NCBI GenBank assembly: GCA_009746045.1
Contig: RPFO01000248.1
Span: 23,501-87,500, forward strand
DNA from: Mesostigma viride
Lineage: Eukaryota > Streptophyta > Mesostigmatophyceae > Mesostigmatales > Mesostigmataceae
Direction: 5' to 3'
Length of the DNA stretch: 64,000 nt
Below, piece by piece: positions 11,624-22,880 of this stretch (its first letter is position 1; each line of letters starts with the position of its first letter). Made by a program: the position numbers and the translations under genes. The notes beneath the pieces were generated by a model that saw nothing but the letters and a program-made list of their open reading frames with translations, searched no databases and was not told where the DNA came from.

Positions 11624-13329
11624 CCCTTAAACCGTAGCAACTCAGTCCAATTAAACGGACTGAGTTGCACATCTTTGCACATTTGTTGTGTATGGCCTAA
11701 AAACAATTTCTGGCCACCCCTTGGTACCAAGCATGCATATATGTTGATTTTCATGGGGGATAGGTCACTGGTCCCAAATCAGTTACTTTTGGGTGCTATA
11801 AATAGCGCACACCCCAGGGGGGTACGGAAAATCGGGGTTTGAGACATACATCATGCAATATGGACCACTTATACAAATATATAGGCCCTGGAATTTCAAA
11901 GGCAGTTACTTTATATCACAGGCATGCCATCAATGCATTCACAACATGACATGCTACAGAACTGCACAAGCTAGCTAGCTAAAAGCCCAAAATAGCTCAG
12001 TCCGTTTAATTGGACTGAGTTTTTTTGGGGGGGGTGGCTAGCACTACCGTTTTGGTTTCCTATCCCAATGTGGCGTAAAACATCATAGCTGGCCACACAT
12101 GCATCCCCCAACACATTTCCAGCATATAAAACAGCAGCTCATGCTATATAATACTGTGAATCTAGTGCCATTGGGCATAAAGCACGCGTAGAAGGCACAT
12201 GCAAGGAGCTTATTGCCAACGTACCCTATACGCTACAAACACCTTCAAAATACAAGGAAAAAAGAAAGAAACAAAATTAGCAACTTGCTGATGCTTCAAT
12301 GCAAGCAGATCCCAGGCATCTCTATGTCTCTAACACACAGCAAACACACAAAAAGAAGGCGGACTTGGCCAGCATGTATGCCTAGAACTGGACAGAAAAA
12401 CACTCGCCCTGAGTTGTTTAAGCAACGGAAAGCATCGTATCATCACACTGAACATTATTACAAACGATATCTGTAGTTATACCGACATTCATGCTGTAGC
12501 ATACGCTAAAAGCAGTCAAAACTCGTCCAAAATCTGGCCGAGGTAACATTACTACCCAACCATCACAAGCCTATGCACAGAAGCAATAAAACAACAAAAA
12601 GACAGCTATTAAGCCTCGATTATAGCCCCGAGACTGGTACCGAAACAATATATGACACATACGCGGTCACTGAGACATGATAAAAGGCTATAACGTACCT
12701 GGTCGAAACCGCAGATTACCTTGTTTGCAGGAGCTACCACGCCCACCCCACGAACGTAGCCGCAAGCATGTCCTGGCCGCCATTGATGGTCAACTGTGCT
12801 AGGAACGACGTAACTAACTCATCCATGCGCAAAAATCCAAGCATTTTCTGCCGAGCACCAAGTACAGCTTGCACTGTCATCGCCTGGCCGCTCACGCGAT
12901 TTGCTGCGCCGCCACATAACCTCGAGACATATCTAGGCATTTGTAAATGTTGCATGGCTACGCATATGGCATTTACAAGACCTAGGGATGATGCCTACAA
13001 AGTTTCGGTCGAATACGTCAAGCCATGCTCTCGCCCCAGTCAGTTGTTTGTGCCACCATAGCCGCGGACGTGAATAATTTTTTCTTCACGTCGTCCTCGT
13101 TTGGCCATGGTACCCCCCCTACTTTCCTTGACCGTAGGTCCCTGTCCAGGTGTCCAAAAGTAGTAAACCAGGGGTGTACGTGAAAGTACAAATCTAGATC
13201 TCGAAGCTGGTCCAAACAGAATATTCAAAAGTTTGCTAGAATCATAGCTAGTTCTGCCACAAACTCGGTCCGTTTTAGTGGACTGAGAAAAACTCAGTCC
13301 ACGAAAACGGACCGAGTACGGTTTAAGGG
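11624..13329. mobile_element. piggyBac-like non-autonomous element 1
   Basis: TTAA (11620-11623) is followed by CCCTTAAACCGTA (11624-11636). The right end is the exact inverse TACGGTTTAAGGG (13317-13329), then TTAA (13330-13333). A TTAA duplication and a CCC start are hallmarks of piggyBac elements. Hairpins built from ACTCAGTCC/GGACTGAGT lie just inside both ends (about 11640-11668 and 13257-13316) and at 11995-12022. No transposase frame is visible in 1,706 bp. Confidence 0.88.
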
Positions 13330-13333
13330 TTAA

Positions 13334-15068
13334 CACGTCGTACGTGCAAACTCAGTCCTAAAAATAGGACTGAGTATGCCAACTTTGAGATCATGTAGCG
13401 GTAAGGGTAGGGGGGTACCCCATATGTTTGATATGCATAATAGCACTCAATATCATGCTAATGCTTGGGCATATGCATAAAAAATCATACATTGACCAAA
13501 TCATGTATAATTTTACTGGGGTGTGGACCCTTCAGTACTCGCGATTTTGCATTTTTGTGTGGAAGCACGATTGGGAAAAATTGAATAAATCCCATATGCA
13601 TGTTGAAAAAATATAGGCATGTAAAAAATATAGTTCTTGACCTGTAGAAAAAAACTGGACTCAATTTGGCCACAGGCACTGCGGCCTGATGAAACACACA
13701 AGATACTGCCAGTCCTATAATAGGACTGGGCCTTGCTAGCAAAATGCTAGCATGTAAGTGCGGTCATACTACACCGACACCACCGTGGCAACCAACCATG
13801 CCAATCAACTCATTTCCCTTCTAGCATAATAGGACAACATGCTTGCATCATCATATTGCAGTTATATGATACCTTAGTATGTGTGAGAGCCTATGCACGC
13901 ACGTAGGGAATGGGTATGGATACCTACCTACAAAGGGTTGTATTATAAGTCTTAACCACCAATATGATGGGTAGGTTAAGCATATTTCAATTGTTTCTAA
14001 CAAGAATAGACATGGCTAAAGCTGTTTTGCTTTGCCATGACATGGCCAACATACTTGCTGGCACATTATGACAGTGGTTTATCACCAAGACTTTTCACTC
14101 ACAAGAGTAAGCTCGAAAGCACGCTTGATGCAGCCCATGGCCACACAATCATGCAGTATGAACGTAGCAAAAGAAGAACTAACATCTATGAAGGTATTTA
14201 AACCCATTAAGCGCCTAAAAACCTGCACAATTACACTAGGGTAAGGCAAATGCCTGGTAACATCATCAAAAAAGGGGGTTTTAGAGAGGGGCAGGCAACG
14301 GTCAAGAAAGCACATCAAGACTCGAAACTGACAACGCCTCGCAAGCTTAAACTCATTCAAGAACATCAAAAAACGATGAGGCAACGATATTTCAGCTTTA
14401 CCGTTCACGGATGGCGTTACCTTGGCCCAGGCGGTGCCCGCAAAAGTGACACTTGCCGGCACACAAAGCATGACGTGACAGAGTGCTTGAAATCATCAAA
14501 TCTTTACTGCCACTGACTTAATTCTACGAAAATGCATGATAATTAGTAGAAAGAAGCATATAAACCCTTCGACCTGCGCCGGAAAGCAGTTTTAGTCATC
14601 AATTCCGTCAGCCTGCCTGATCGCAGTTTTTTCCACCAAGAGCAGTGCCGACACCTGGTATGAAATCGCATCTCCGCGAGCTAAAATTTTGCCTGTGTCA
14701 TCTTTAAGACATGAGAAATCTACTTCCTGGGTTTGACCAGCTCAATCGTCCGCAAACGTAAACTGCATGCATGGGCGCAAGCCGCCATGGCTAGGTCGTG
14801 CATTTCCGGAACTCACGTTTCGCGTGAAAAAGTACCCTTACCACCTGTACTTTGACCGCACATTTAGCCGCCCAAACAAAATCAAAAAAAATCCCAAAAA
14901 TATGTCCAAGAAAGGTCTTTTCACTTAGTATTTGAATAAATTTTGAGAGAATTTTTTTGTCCAACACTCTGACCGGGGCGAATTTTCTACGAAACCCAAA
15001 AACTCAGTCCTAAAATTAGGACTCAATTCAAATCAGTCCTAAAAATAGGTAGGGTTACGTACGACGTG
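13334..15068. mobile_element. piggyBac-like non-autonomous element 2, abutting element 1
   Basis: CACGTCGTACGT (13334-13345) is mirrored by ACGTACGACGTG (15057-15068), with TTAA on both sides (13330-13333 and 15069-15072). The left TTAA is shared with element 1. Hairpins AACTCAGTCCTA...TAGGACTGAGT lie beside both ends. Internal blocks at 14264-14480 and 14760-14850 match elements 3 and 4 in opposite orientation. On the minus strand 14082-14471 is an open frame with PLSKTPFFDD and MGLNTFIDV, whose counterpart is in element 3. Confidence 0.87.
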
Positions 15069-15072
15069 TTAA

Positions 15073-15944
15073 GCATGTCCGCCCAGGTCGGGATGGGAGG
15101 AGCATCCGCCGGCCAGGCCAGCCGGGGCTGGCTTGGCGGCAATGTCCTTCACCGCCTGGGCGGTGAGGCCTGCGGTGTTCTGCAGGACCTCGATGGCGAT
15201 TGCATTGTCCTTAAGGCGCTGGTCAATGTCGCGGAGCTGGGCGGTGATGTCCAGAGTCGGTGGAGGCGGAGGGGGGGGGGGGGGTGGAGGCGAGGAGGGT
15301 GGCGGTGGCGGTGGCGGTGGCGGTGGGGATGGTGGGGAGCTCAGCAGCCAGCTTGCGACCCACAGCTTGCACTTCGGCAGCGAGGGGCGTCACGTGCTGT
15401 GAGAGGTGGTGGAGGAGGGTGAATTCGGTCAAGGGGACGGGTTGCCAAAGGTCCGCAAAACAACGTTGAAGGATGGAAAAGAGGGCGGCAAGCTGAAGGC
15501 GAGGTCGCGACCAGCCAGACAGGTCAGCCGAGCGGAGCTGCAACTGGCCATCAGACTGGCTGCGGAAGCATTTGTGGCGTTGGAGGCGCTGGCACAGGTC
15601 AAGAATTAAGGGAGGCATACGACCCATAAAACAGGAGCCAGTATCCGGATGTATCGCCTGTCGAAATAGCCGGGTCTGTTGACGTCGAAGGTGGAAAACA
15701 ACTCATCAACGTCAAAGTCGTACTCAGACCAGCTAGGTTCGGTTGGGCGGCTGCGTTTGGGCTCGGGGGAGGCTGAGGGCGAGGCAGGAAGCCCGGGAGG
15801 GGGCTGGGCGATCACCAGTGCGCGACTAGTGTTACCGCTGCCTGCCGGGCCTGAGGGCGAAGCTGCAGCCGGAGCTGCAAACGTATTTTCATTGCCGAGC
15901 GCAGCCGCCAGGCTGCGTTGCGTCGAGGCGCGTTTGTTCGCCAT
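15073..15944 (-). pseudogene. LINE ORF1, N-terminal part (split copy)
   Basis: The minus-strand ATG at 15944 starts MANKRASTQRSLAAALGNEN, an Ala/Pro/Ser-rich N-terminus with PEPKRSRP and an acidic DFDVDELFSTFDV patch. A frame change near 15610 leads to QHVTPLAAEVQAVGRKLAAE and a Thr/Pro-rich stretch matching QHVTPLAADVAAMGGTLAAE in the copy at 16152-17412. The segment ends at the TTAA where element 2 is inserted. This is the only copy in the window with a plausible ORF1 start. Confidence 0.72.
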
Positions 15945-16151
15945 ATATTCAATGCGTAATAGCGTCGGAAAATTATATCAGCATGTGCGTCTTAGAAAGA
16001 CGAAGCGATTGTGATATTCACGACTGAATTCGGTGCTCAAACGTGAGAGTTATGAGCGCCGCCGTCAGCCATGGCTACCTCGTGGCTCGTGGCTCGTGGT
16101 TACGGGGGCACGTCGGAGGATACTCATCCATGGGCCTCATCCATGGGGGCC
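15945..16151. other. Spacer between ORF1 copies
   Basis: No gene. It probably includes the 5' leader of the split LINE copy; the last ~25 bp (CCATGGGGGCCATTATGGG) repeat a motif found at 4210-4226. Confidence 0.5.
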
Positions 16152-17412
16152 ATTATGGGCGCACATGCGCTGGGGCCGCGTGGTAGGCTAAGCCTTACTA
16201 ATCTACACTACTGCTATATTTCCTAGACTGGGTTTGCTGAGGTGGCAGGGGGTGCCTGCCAGGGCTTGTGGTCGACGTGGATGACGTCCCCCCTCCAGTA
16301 TACCGGTTTCCCCCCTGCGCTTTGCCGTATCTGGAGGTAGGTCGGCCATAGCTCGCGTCGCCGTTGTTGCTGGGCCAGGGTCAGGTCGTCGTCCAGCGTG
16401 AAGTGAGTCCCCGAGAGCGTCTTGCGGTTTCTAAGAAACAACAGCTTGTCCGCCATGTACTTAAAGGTGAGGAGCACGGGTGCCGGGCCAGCCTTACCCC
16501 GCGCACGGGGGAGGCGAACAGCCGACATGTGCAGCTCACCAGTAATGCACATGCATGGGGGCAAAAATGTCGTGCTTAAATGCCGTAAGAAGAGTTGTCG
16601 AGTCCTCACCTGCCGGCTGGTCGAAGTTCTTGACTATGACGTTGTGGCTGCGCTGGGTGCGGTCGGCCTCCTCGCGGAGGTCGAGGGCTTGTTGTTTAAG
16701 CTGTGCCGCGATGGTGGCGGTGGTGGAGGTGGCGTGGTGCTTGAGCAGGTCCGCCCAGGTCTGGGTGGGAGGGGCGTCGCCGCTTGGGCCAGCAGAGGCC
16801 GGCTGGGCAGCGATATCCTTCACTGACTGGGCGGTGATGCCGGCGGTAATTCTGCAGGCATTCGATTGCGATGGCGGTGTCCTGGAGACGCTGGTCGATG
16901 GCGAGGAGCTGGGCTTTGATGTCGGCGGTGGAGGTGGAGGTGGCAGTGGAGGTGGAGGCGAGGAGGGTGGAGGTGGAGGTGACGGTGGTGGAAATGTGAG
17001 GGAGCTCAGCAGCCAGCGTGCCGCCCATTGCCGCCACATCTGCGGCAAGGGGGGTCACGTGCTGCTGGAAGGCTTCCGTGATGATGGAGCGGTATGTGGC
17101 TGCGGAGATGGTGGGGGCCCAGATCTCGCCGTCAGACTTCGTCAGCAGGGAACAGAGAAGCATGTGCTGAAGCTCGGGCCGGGGGTACAAGCCCGTCAGC
17201 AGCAGGTCGCGGCTCTGTTTAAAATTAGTGCCGTCATATTCCAGGAGGCGGTGGATGTTGTGAAGGTGGAGGCACAGCTCAAGAAGCGAGGCGTAGTCCC
17301 CGAAGAAAATGCTATGCAGAGCAGTCGCCGGGGAAATGTCGTACCAGTTGCGCTCGTCGGCATGGAAGGAATGGAACTTGAAACGCGGTTCACATTGAAG
17401 AGGTTACGGATC
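16152..17412 (-). pseudogene. LINE ORF1, most complete copy, two frameshifts
   Basis: Read on the minus strand from ~17412: WYDISPATALHS and LLELCLHLHNIHRLLEYDG, then YPRPELQHMLLCSLLTKSDG and QHVTPLAADVAAMGGTLAAE, a Thr/Ser tract, and after a frameshift near 16850 WADLLKHHATSTTATIAAQL (coiled coil) with NVIVKNFDQPAGEDS. A second frameshift at ~16555, where CATG is extended to CATGCATG, leads to ITGELHMSAVRLPRARGKAG and the C-terminal ELWPTYLQIRQSAGG...VYWRGDVIHVD. The stop is at 16223. The coiled coil, RRM and CTD order marks an L1-like ORF1 RNA-binding protein. Confidence 0.78.
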
Positions 17413-18008
17413 TAGATAGCTAGCATCATCCATTCCATCCCATGTTCCCCTCGCACTGAGGACCGGACTTATGCTCACGTGACGCAGTCACGTGTATATT
17501 AACTAATTAATGAATGGTGGCAGATGACTCGTAAAGATAGGTGGCAAGCAGTTACCAAGGATACTAACCCCACATCAGCAGGGGCCACACGTGTGACCAA
17601 ATTTGGCAACCAAATCGATTCGGGTCGCGGTGCCCGCAATCCTGTAAGTAGATAGTTAGATTCATCCACCCCATTCCATTCCATCACACGTGCAGTCACA
17701 GGTCTATTAATTAATTAATTAACTAATTAATTCCATTCCATCCCACTAAGGGCTTCTGCTCATGTGACGCAGTCTATGTTGATTAATGTGTACTTAATGT
17801 GTACGTTAATTATCAAATCCGTACAGCGGACCTCTGACCATCAATCCATTGTAGGTACCCAGCTCTAAGTTAGTTAGTTAATTAGTTGGTTGAATCCCAC
17901 GCAGCTCTAATAAGTACTGGATTCCGATTCAGCAAAAAGGGTCCAGTCAACGATCTGTATAAAGACCATGAGCCATCCATTCAATCAAGAGGCCGGTTAA
18001 TTTATTAA
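17413..18008. other. LINE-end repeats with TTAA-rich tracts
   Basis: No gene. The block CCATTCCATCCCATGTTCCC followed by a CACGTGACGCAGTCACGTG palindrome and a TTAATTAA-like tract occurs here, at 19795-19880 and at 19978-20052, and inverted near 9380-9600. These look like LINE 3' ends. TTAA tracts lie at about 17500-17512 and 17703-17729. Confidence 0.6.
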
Positions 18009-18012
18009 TTAA

Positions 18013-19711
18013 CCCCTAAATGGTCTGGCTGCCGATTTTCCGCCTAAAACTGAGTTACAGCCGACACGTCGGCCCCTTCTCGGGGGACCAAATGCCGCGA
18101 AAACTATTGAGAATTAGGAAACGTTTAGCTGAGAAGATCGAAAGTTTATAATTTTCCTCACAGCATGGTACTAGGGTTTGCATACTTCTGACAAAGTTAT
18201 AGAGGTGTTCTGGTCGGTCAAAGTACAAGGGGTCAGGGTACTTTTTCGCGTACAACGTGCATTCCGGAAAACGACGACCTGGCCATGGCGGCTTGCGCCC
18301 ACGCATGGCATTTACGTTTTCGTTCGAATTTTCTGACCAAACTCAGGAAATTGATTTTATACGTCCTAAAGATGATACAGGCCAATTTTTGGTTCGCGGG
18401 AATGCCATTTGATAGGTGTCGGCAGCGTTCTTGCTGGAAAAAACTGCGATCAGGCCGGACGATAGAAACGTTGACAGCAATACCTTTCCGGCGTATTTTA
18501 AAGGATATATTGGTTTCTTTGTACTTTTTATGATACATAGTAGTCGTAAACGTGCAAGGGTGGCCAGAAATCGCCGAATCCAGCGACCATGCTGCACAAC
18601 TTTGGCGTGCCGAAATGCGCCATTTTGCGGCCACCGCCTGGGCCAAGGTAACGCCATCCATGCCTGGTAAAGCTTAAGCATCGTTTTCCTATCGATGTTT
18701 GACGTTCATATATACGTTCTAGCTTGTGTAGCACATTCTTTTTGCATTATTCATGCTCTTTCTTGACCCTGGCCTGGCCCCTTTCTAAAACACCCTTCTT
18801 AGATGCTTCCATCAGTCAGTTGACCTGCCACAGGGTGATGGTGATAAGTTTTAGAGTCTGTATGGGTTTGAATACCTCCATATATGTTTGTTATACATTT
18901 CCCACACACATATTGCATGAGTGTGAGGCAGTTGGCTGGTCTCTGTGGCATCATCAAGCATGTAACCGGTGAGTAGAAGCTTCCCATTGTCAGCATGTGC
19001 CACCAGGTGTGCTGACCATCACCTGTCAAGCTATAGCAGCTTAGGCCTAGTTTATCCTTGCTAGGGCAGGCTGAAATAGGCTTAAAATCACTAGTTTGTT
19101 GGTGGCTGCCTCCTAGAATGCATGCCTTGCGTAGGGTATCCGTACCACGTTACCTACGTGCATGGACAAGGTGGCACCTGCACATAGGTGCCATGTAAGG
19201 GCAGTGTGATGATGCAGTTATGTTTCCCCATCATTGTGGAAGGGAAATGTATTGTGTGGCATGGTTGGGGGCCATATTAGTAGGTATTAGTAGGTAGTAT
19301 GCCCACCCCTACCCCCTTGGTTGCTTTTTACCACCGGTACCCCTATGGGCTGTACTGGGTGTAACTGCTGGTATACCCACCCAAATGATGACCCCAATGG
19401 CTCAAACTGTTCAGCAACTAATTGTTTATCATCCCTGAAGTGGTAGGTGCCTAGCTCTTATAACATAATTCACAATGCACATTCTACCAAAAATGAAAAC
19501 GCTCGTCTTGACCCCCCTGACTTTGACGGCAGTTATACATGGCCTACCCTGCATATATGTAAGGTTGTGATATACCAACCCGAAGGGCAACTCATGGACA
19601 TGCTTGGCCCCCAAGGACAGCCATTGGATATGGGTGGGTTGGATGGCATCTGGTTTGCAAAATTGTGAAGTTACAGCCGATGCATCGGCAGTATTTCTGC
19701 CCATTTAGGGG
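18013..19711. mobile_element. TTAA element 3 (CCCCTAAATGG family)
   Basis: TTAA (18009-18012), then CCCCTAAATGG (18013-18023); right end CCATTTAGGGG (19701-19711), then TTAA (19712-19715). Length 1,699 bp. Subterminal palindromes TTACAGCCGA...TCGGC sit inside each end (18054-18073 and 19671-19690). Two frames are open in this copy and in element 4: a minus-strand 142-codon frame (18233-18661) and a plus-strand frame (18724-18972) with PLSKTPFLDA and MGLNTSIYV. Neither resembles a known transposase by eye. Confidence 0.88.
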
Positions 19712-19715
19712 TTAA

Positions 19716-20254
19716 ACACGCGCTTCCGTTGGGGCATTCATAGCGATTCGGGCCGTGGTGGCCACAACCCTGTAACTAGGACCTAGATAGCTTACACCCT
19801 CCATTCCATCCCATGTTCCCCTCCCACTGAGGACTTATGCTCATGTGTCTGAATTAACTTATGCTCATGTGTCTTAATTCACTAATTAATTAATTCCGTT
19901 GGGGAGTCGCGGAGCACAATGATACAGAGTTAAAGTAGTTAAAGTGCTTTATCCCTGTATGGTGCACGCTGGCAGTCAATTCCATCCCATGTTCCCCTCC
20001 CATTGAGGACCTATGCTCACGTGACGCAGTCACGTGTCTATCAATTAATTAACCCATGGTGCACGCTGAAGAAGGTGCCCAGAGACATCCATCTTCCCTC
20101 ATGCCCGGCTTCAACATGACCCGGGCACCCCTTACGGCAAACTCTCTCTAAGCATATACCAAAGCTTGTCACGGGCATGCTGGCCACCACCCAGGAAGGA
20201 GAGGACACCACATTTGTATGGCAACTTACACAGGATAGCAGCCAGATGAAGTTG
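19716..20254. other. Unique and LINE-end repeat sequence between TTAA elements
   Basis: No gene. Holds two LINE-end blocks (CCCATGTTCCCCTCCCA near 19812 and 19986), a copy of the block at 1262-1365 (19896-19972), and TTAA-like tracts. Confidence 0.6.
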
Positions 20255-20258
20255 TTAA

Positions 20259-22443
20259 CCCCTAAATGGTCTTGCTGCCGATTTTCCGCCAAAAAGTGAC
20301 TTACAGCCGATTTGTCGGCACCTACTCGGGGGACCAGTTTGCGAGAATACTATTGGGAATTAGGAAACGTTTAGCTGAGAAGAATGAAAGTTTATAAGTT
20401 TCTCCAGAACATGATACTAGGGTTTGCTATATTTTGACCAAGTTTAACAGGTGTTCCAGACCGTCAAAGTACAAGGGGTCAGGGTACTTTTTCACGTACA
20501 ACGTGCATTCCGGAAAACGACGACCTGGCCATGGCGGCTTGCGCCCACGCATGGCATTTACGTTTGCGTTCGAATTTTCTGTCCAAACTTAGGATATTGA
20601 TTTTAAACGTCCTAAATATCATACAGGCCAATTTTTGGTTCGCGGGAATGCCATTTGATAGGTGTCGGCAGCGTTCTTGCTGGAAAAAACTGCGATCAGG
20701 CCGGACGATAGAAACGTTGACAGCAATACCTTTCCGGCGTATTTTAAAGGATATATCGGTTTCTTTGTACTTTTTATGATACATAGTAGTCGTAAACGTG
20801 CAAGGGTGGCCAGAAATCGCCGAATCCAGCGACCATGCTGCACAACTTTGGTGTGCCGAAATGCGCCATTTTGCGGCCACCGCCTGGGCCAAGGTAACGC
20901 CATCCATGCCTGGTAAAGCTTAAGCATCGTTTTCCTATCGATGTTTGACGTTTATATATACGTTCTAGCTTGTGTAGCACATTCTTTTTGCATTATTCAT
21001 GCTCTTTCTTGACCCTGGCCTGGCCCCTTTCTAAAACACCCTTCTTAGATGCTTCCCTCAGTCAGTTGACCTGCCACAGGGTGATGGTGATAAGTTTTAG
21101 AGGCTGTATGGGTTTGAATACCTCCATATATGTTTGTTATACATTTCCCACACACATATTGCATGAGTGTGAGGCAGTTGGCTGGTCTCTGTGGCATCAT
21201 CAAGCATGTAACCGGTGAGTAGAAGCTTCCCATTGTCAGCATGTGCCACCAGGTGTGCTGGCCATCACCTGGAAAGCTATAGCAGCTTAGGCCTAGTTTA
21301 TCCTTGCTAGGGCAGGCTGAAATAGGCTTAAAATCACTAGTTTGTTGGTGGCTGCCTCCTAGAATGCATGCCTTGCGTAGGGTATCCGTACCACGTTACC
21401 TACGTGCATGGACAAGGTGGCACTACAATACGGTTCGTAGGAGACGCGAAATGAGTGAGAATGTTACCCGAGCGGTAACGAGGATTCGCACCGTTGATTT
21501 TAACATATGTTTCTTTTTTTGCGCCATTTGGCGAGCATCGACTGGAGCCTGAACCTAGCGGGGGGAATCGTGCGGGGGAATCTTGCGGGGGAATCTTGCG
21601 GGGCAAAATTCCGAACGCGAATTTAGCGAGGTCCCACTACATTTTGCTTGGGTACACGGTACTACAGTTTCGTCACTGAAAATTTTCTGTAGTTGCGTTG
21701 GTGTTTCGTACGTTCCGCTGAAATTTTCGTGTTCAGTGCCCAGATCACAATTTGATCCGGGCGCAAAATGATTGGCTGTAAGGTACGAACCAAAAACGAA
21801 ATTTTAGTATCTAAGTTCCGCAGCGCTTGCATGCTGAATTTGCCCCGGAAGCCCGGGGGCACTTTCCCCGCTGAAAAAGGTGTCCGCGGAAGCGTATTGT
21901 AGTGGGCACCTGCACATAGGTGCCATGTAAGGGCAGTGTGATGATGCAGTTATGTTTCCCCATCATTGTGGAAGGGAAATGTATTGTTTGGCATGGTTGG
22001 GGGCCATATTAGTAGGTATTAGTAGGTAGTATGCCCACTCCTACCCCCTTGGTTGCTTTTTACCAACGGTACCCCTATGGGCTGTACTGGGTGTAACTGC
22101 TGGTATACCCACCCAAATGATGACCCCAATGGCTCAAACTGTTCAGCAACTAATTGTTTATCATCCCTGAAGTGGTAGGTGCCTAGCTCTTACAACATAA
22201 TTCAAAATGCACATTCTACCAAAAATGAAAACGCTCGTCTTGACCCCCCTGACTTTGACGGCAGTTATACATGGCCTACGATGAATATATGTGAGGTTGT
22301 GATATATCATGGCTTAGGGCAACTCATGGACATGCTTGCCCCCCAAGGACAGCCATTGGATATTGCTAGGTTGTACAGGGGCTGGTTTACAAAATAGGTG
22401 AGTTACTGCCGATTTATCGGCAGCATTTCTGCCCATTTAGGGG
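20259..22443. mobile_element. TTAA element 4, same family as element 3, with nested insertion
   Basis: TTAA (20255-20258) and CCCCTAAATGG (20259-20269) at the left; CCATTTAGGGG (22433-22443) and TTAA (22444-22447) at the right. Removing the nested insertion and its 2-bp duplication leaves 1,699 bp, the same length as element 3, with few substitutions. The 142-codon minus-strand frame (20479-20907) and the plus-strand frame (20970-21218) are both still open. Confidence 0.9.
21421..21904. mobile_element. CACTA-like MITE nested in element 4
   Basis: Ends are CACTACAATACG (21421-21432) and CGTATTGTAGTG (21893-21904), a perfect 12-bp inverted pair beginning CACTACAA as in the CACTA (EnSpm) superfamily. 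Element 3 gives the empty site, AAGGTGGCACCTGC. The duplication is GG if the element starts at CACTA, or GGC if it starts at ACTAC. No coding capacity in 484 bp. Confidence 0.82.
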
Positions 22444-22653
22444 TTAAAGAGCACTATCCAACATGCCACACATTGCATGCATTCTAAGGGGGGGGGAGAG
22501 CTGTAAAAGCATCACATATAAGCAGCACAAGAACAGCTAGAACAACTGCCAGCAATGGGCCCATGGCTGATAATGAACGCAGCCGTAACACAGCTGGGAA
22601 GCAAGCGTAACTTAGCAGCAGCGAACAAGGAAGATAGCGACGATAGAAGGTAC

Positions 22654-22880
22654 AGTTAAGTAATGCAATACGCATTACTTTTGCATACTTGCAAGTATGC
22701 AAAAGTAATGCGTATTGCATTACTTAACTAAAATTGGCGCCGCAAATATTTCCGTGCCTCCGAGAGGATTCGAACCCGGTACCCCAGGAGCGAACGCCAA
22801 TCTTAGTTAAGTAATGCAATACGCATTACTTTTGCATACTTGCAAGTATGCAAAAGTAATGCGTATTGCATTACTTAACT
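22654..22880. mobile_element. 227-bp element with identical 76-bp palindromic ends
   Basis: 22654-22729 is a perfect 76-bp palindrome (AGTTAAGTAATGCAATACGC to its inverse, centre TTGCAA). An identical copy is at 22805-22880. Between them are 75 bp with TTGGCGCCGC and GAGAGGATTCGAACC, the latter resembling the complement of a tRNA T-arm. GGTAC immediately precedes the left copy and follows the right copy, a likely 5-bp target duplication. Identical direct terminal repeats plus a 5-bp duplication recall tiny LTR (TRIM) elements, but the terminal repeats are palindromes and do not start TG. Confidence 0.75.

Noticed and set aside
18233..20907. Identical 142-codon frames in elements 3 and 4 as proof of a conserved protein
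   Set aside because: The two copies are near-identical DNA, so frame identity is not evidence; only the comparison with diverged element 2 is informative, and it does not extend over this frame.
22730..22804. Possible tRNA gene (TTCGAAT T-loop motif)
   Set aside because: Only a T-arm-like motif is present. The T stem pairs poorly, and no D or anticodon arm can be placed at the right distance.
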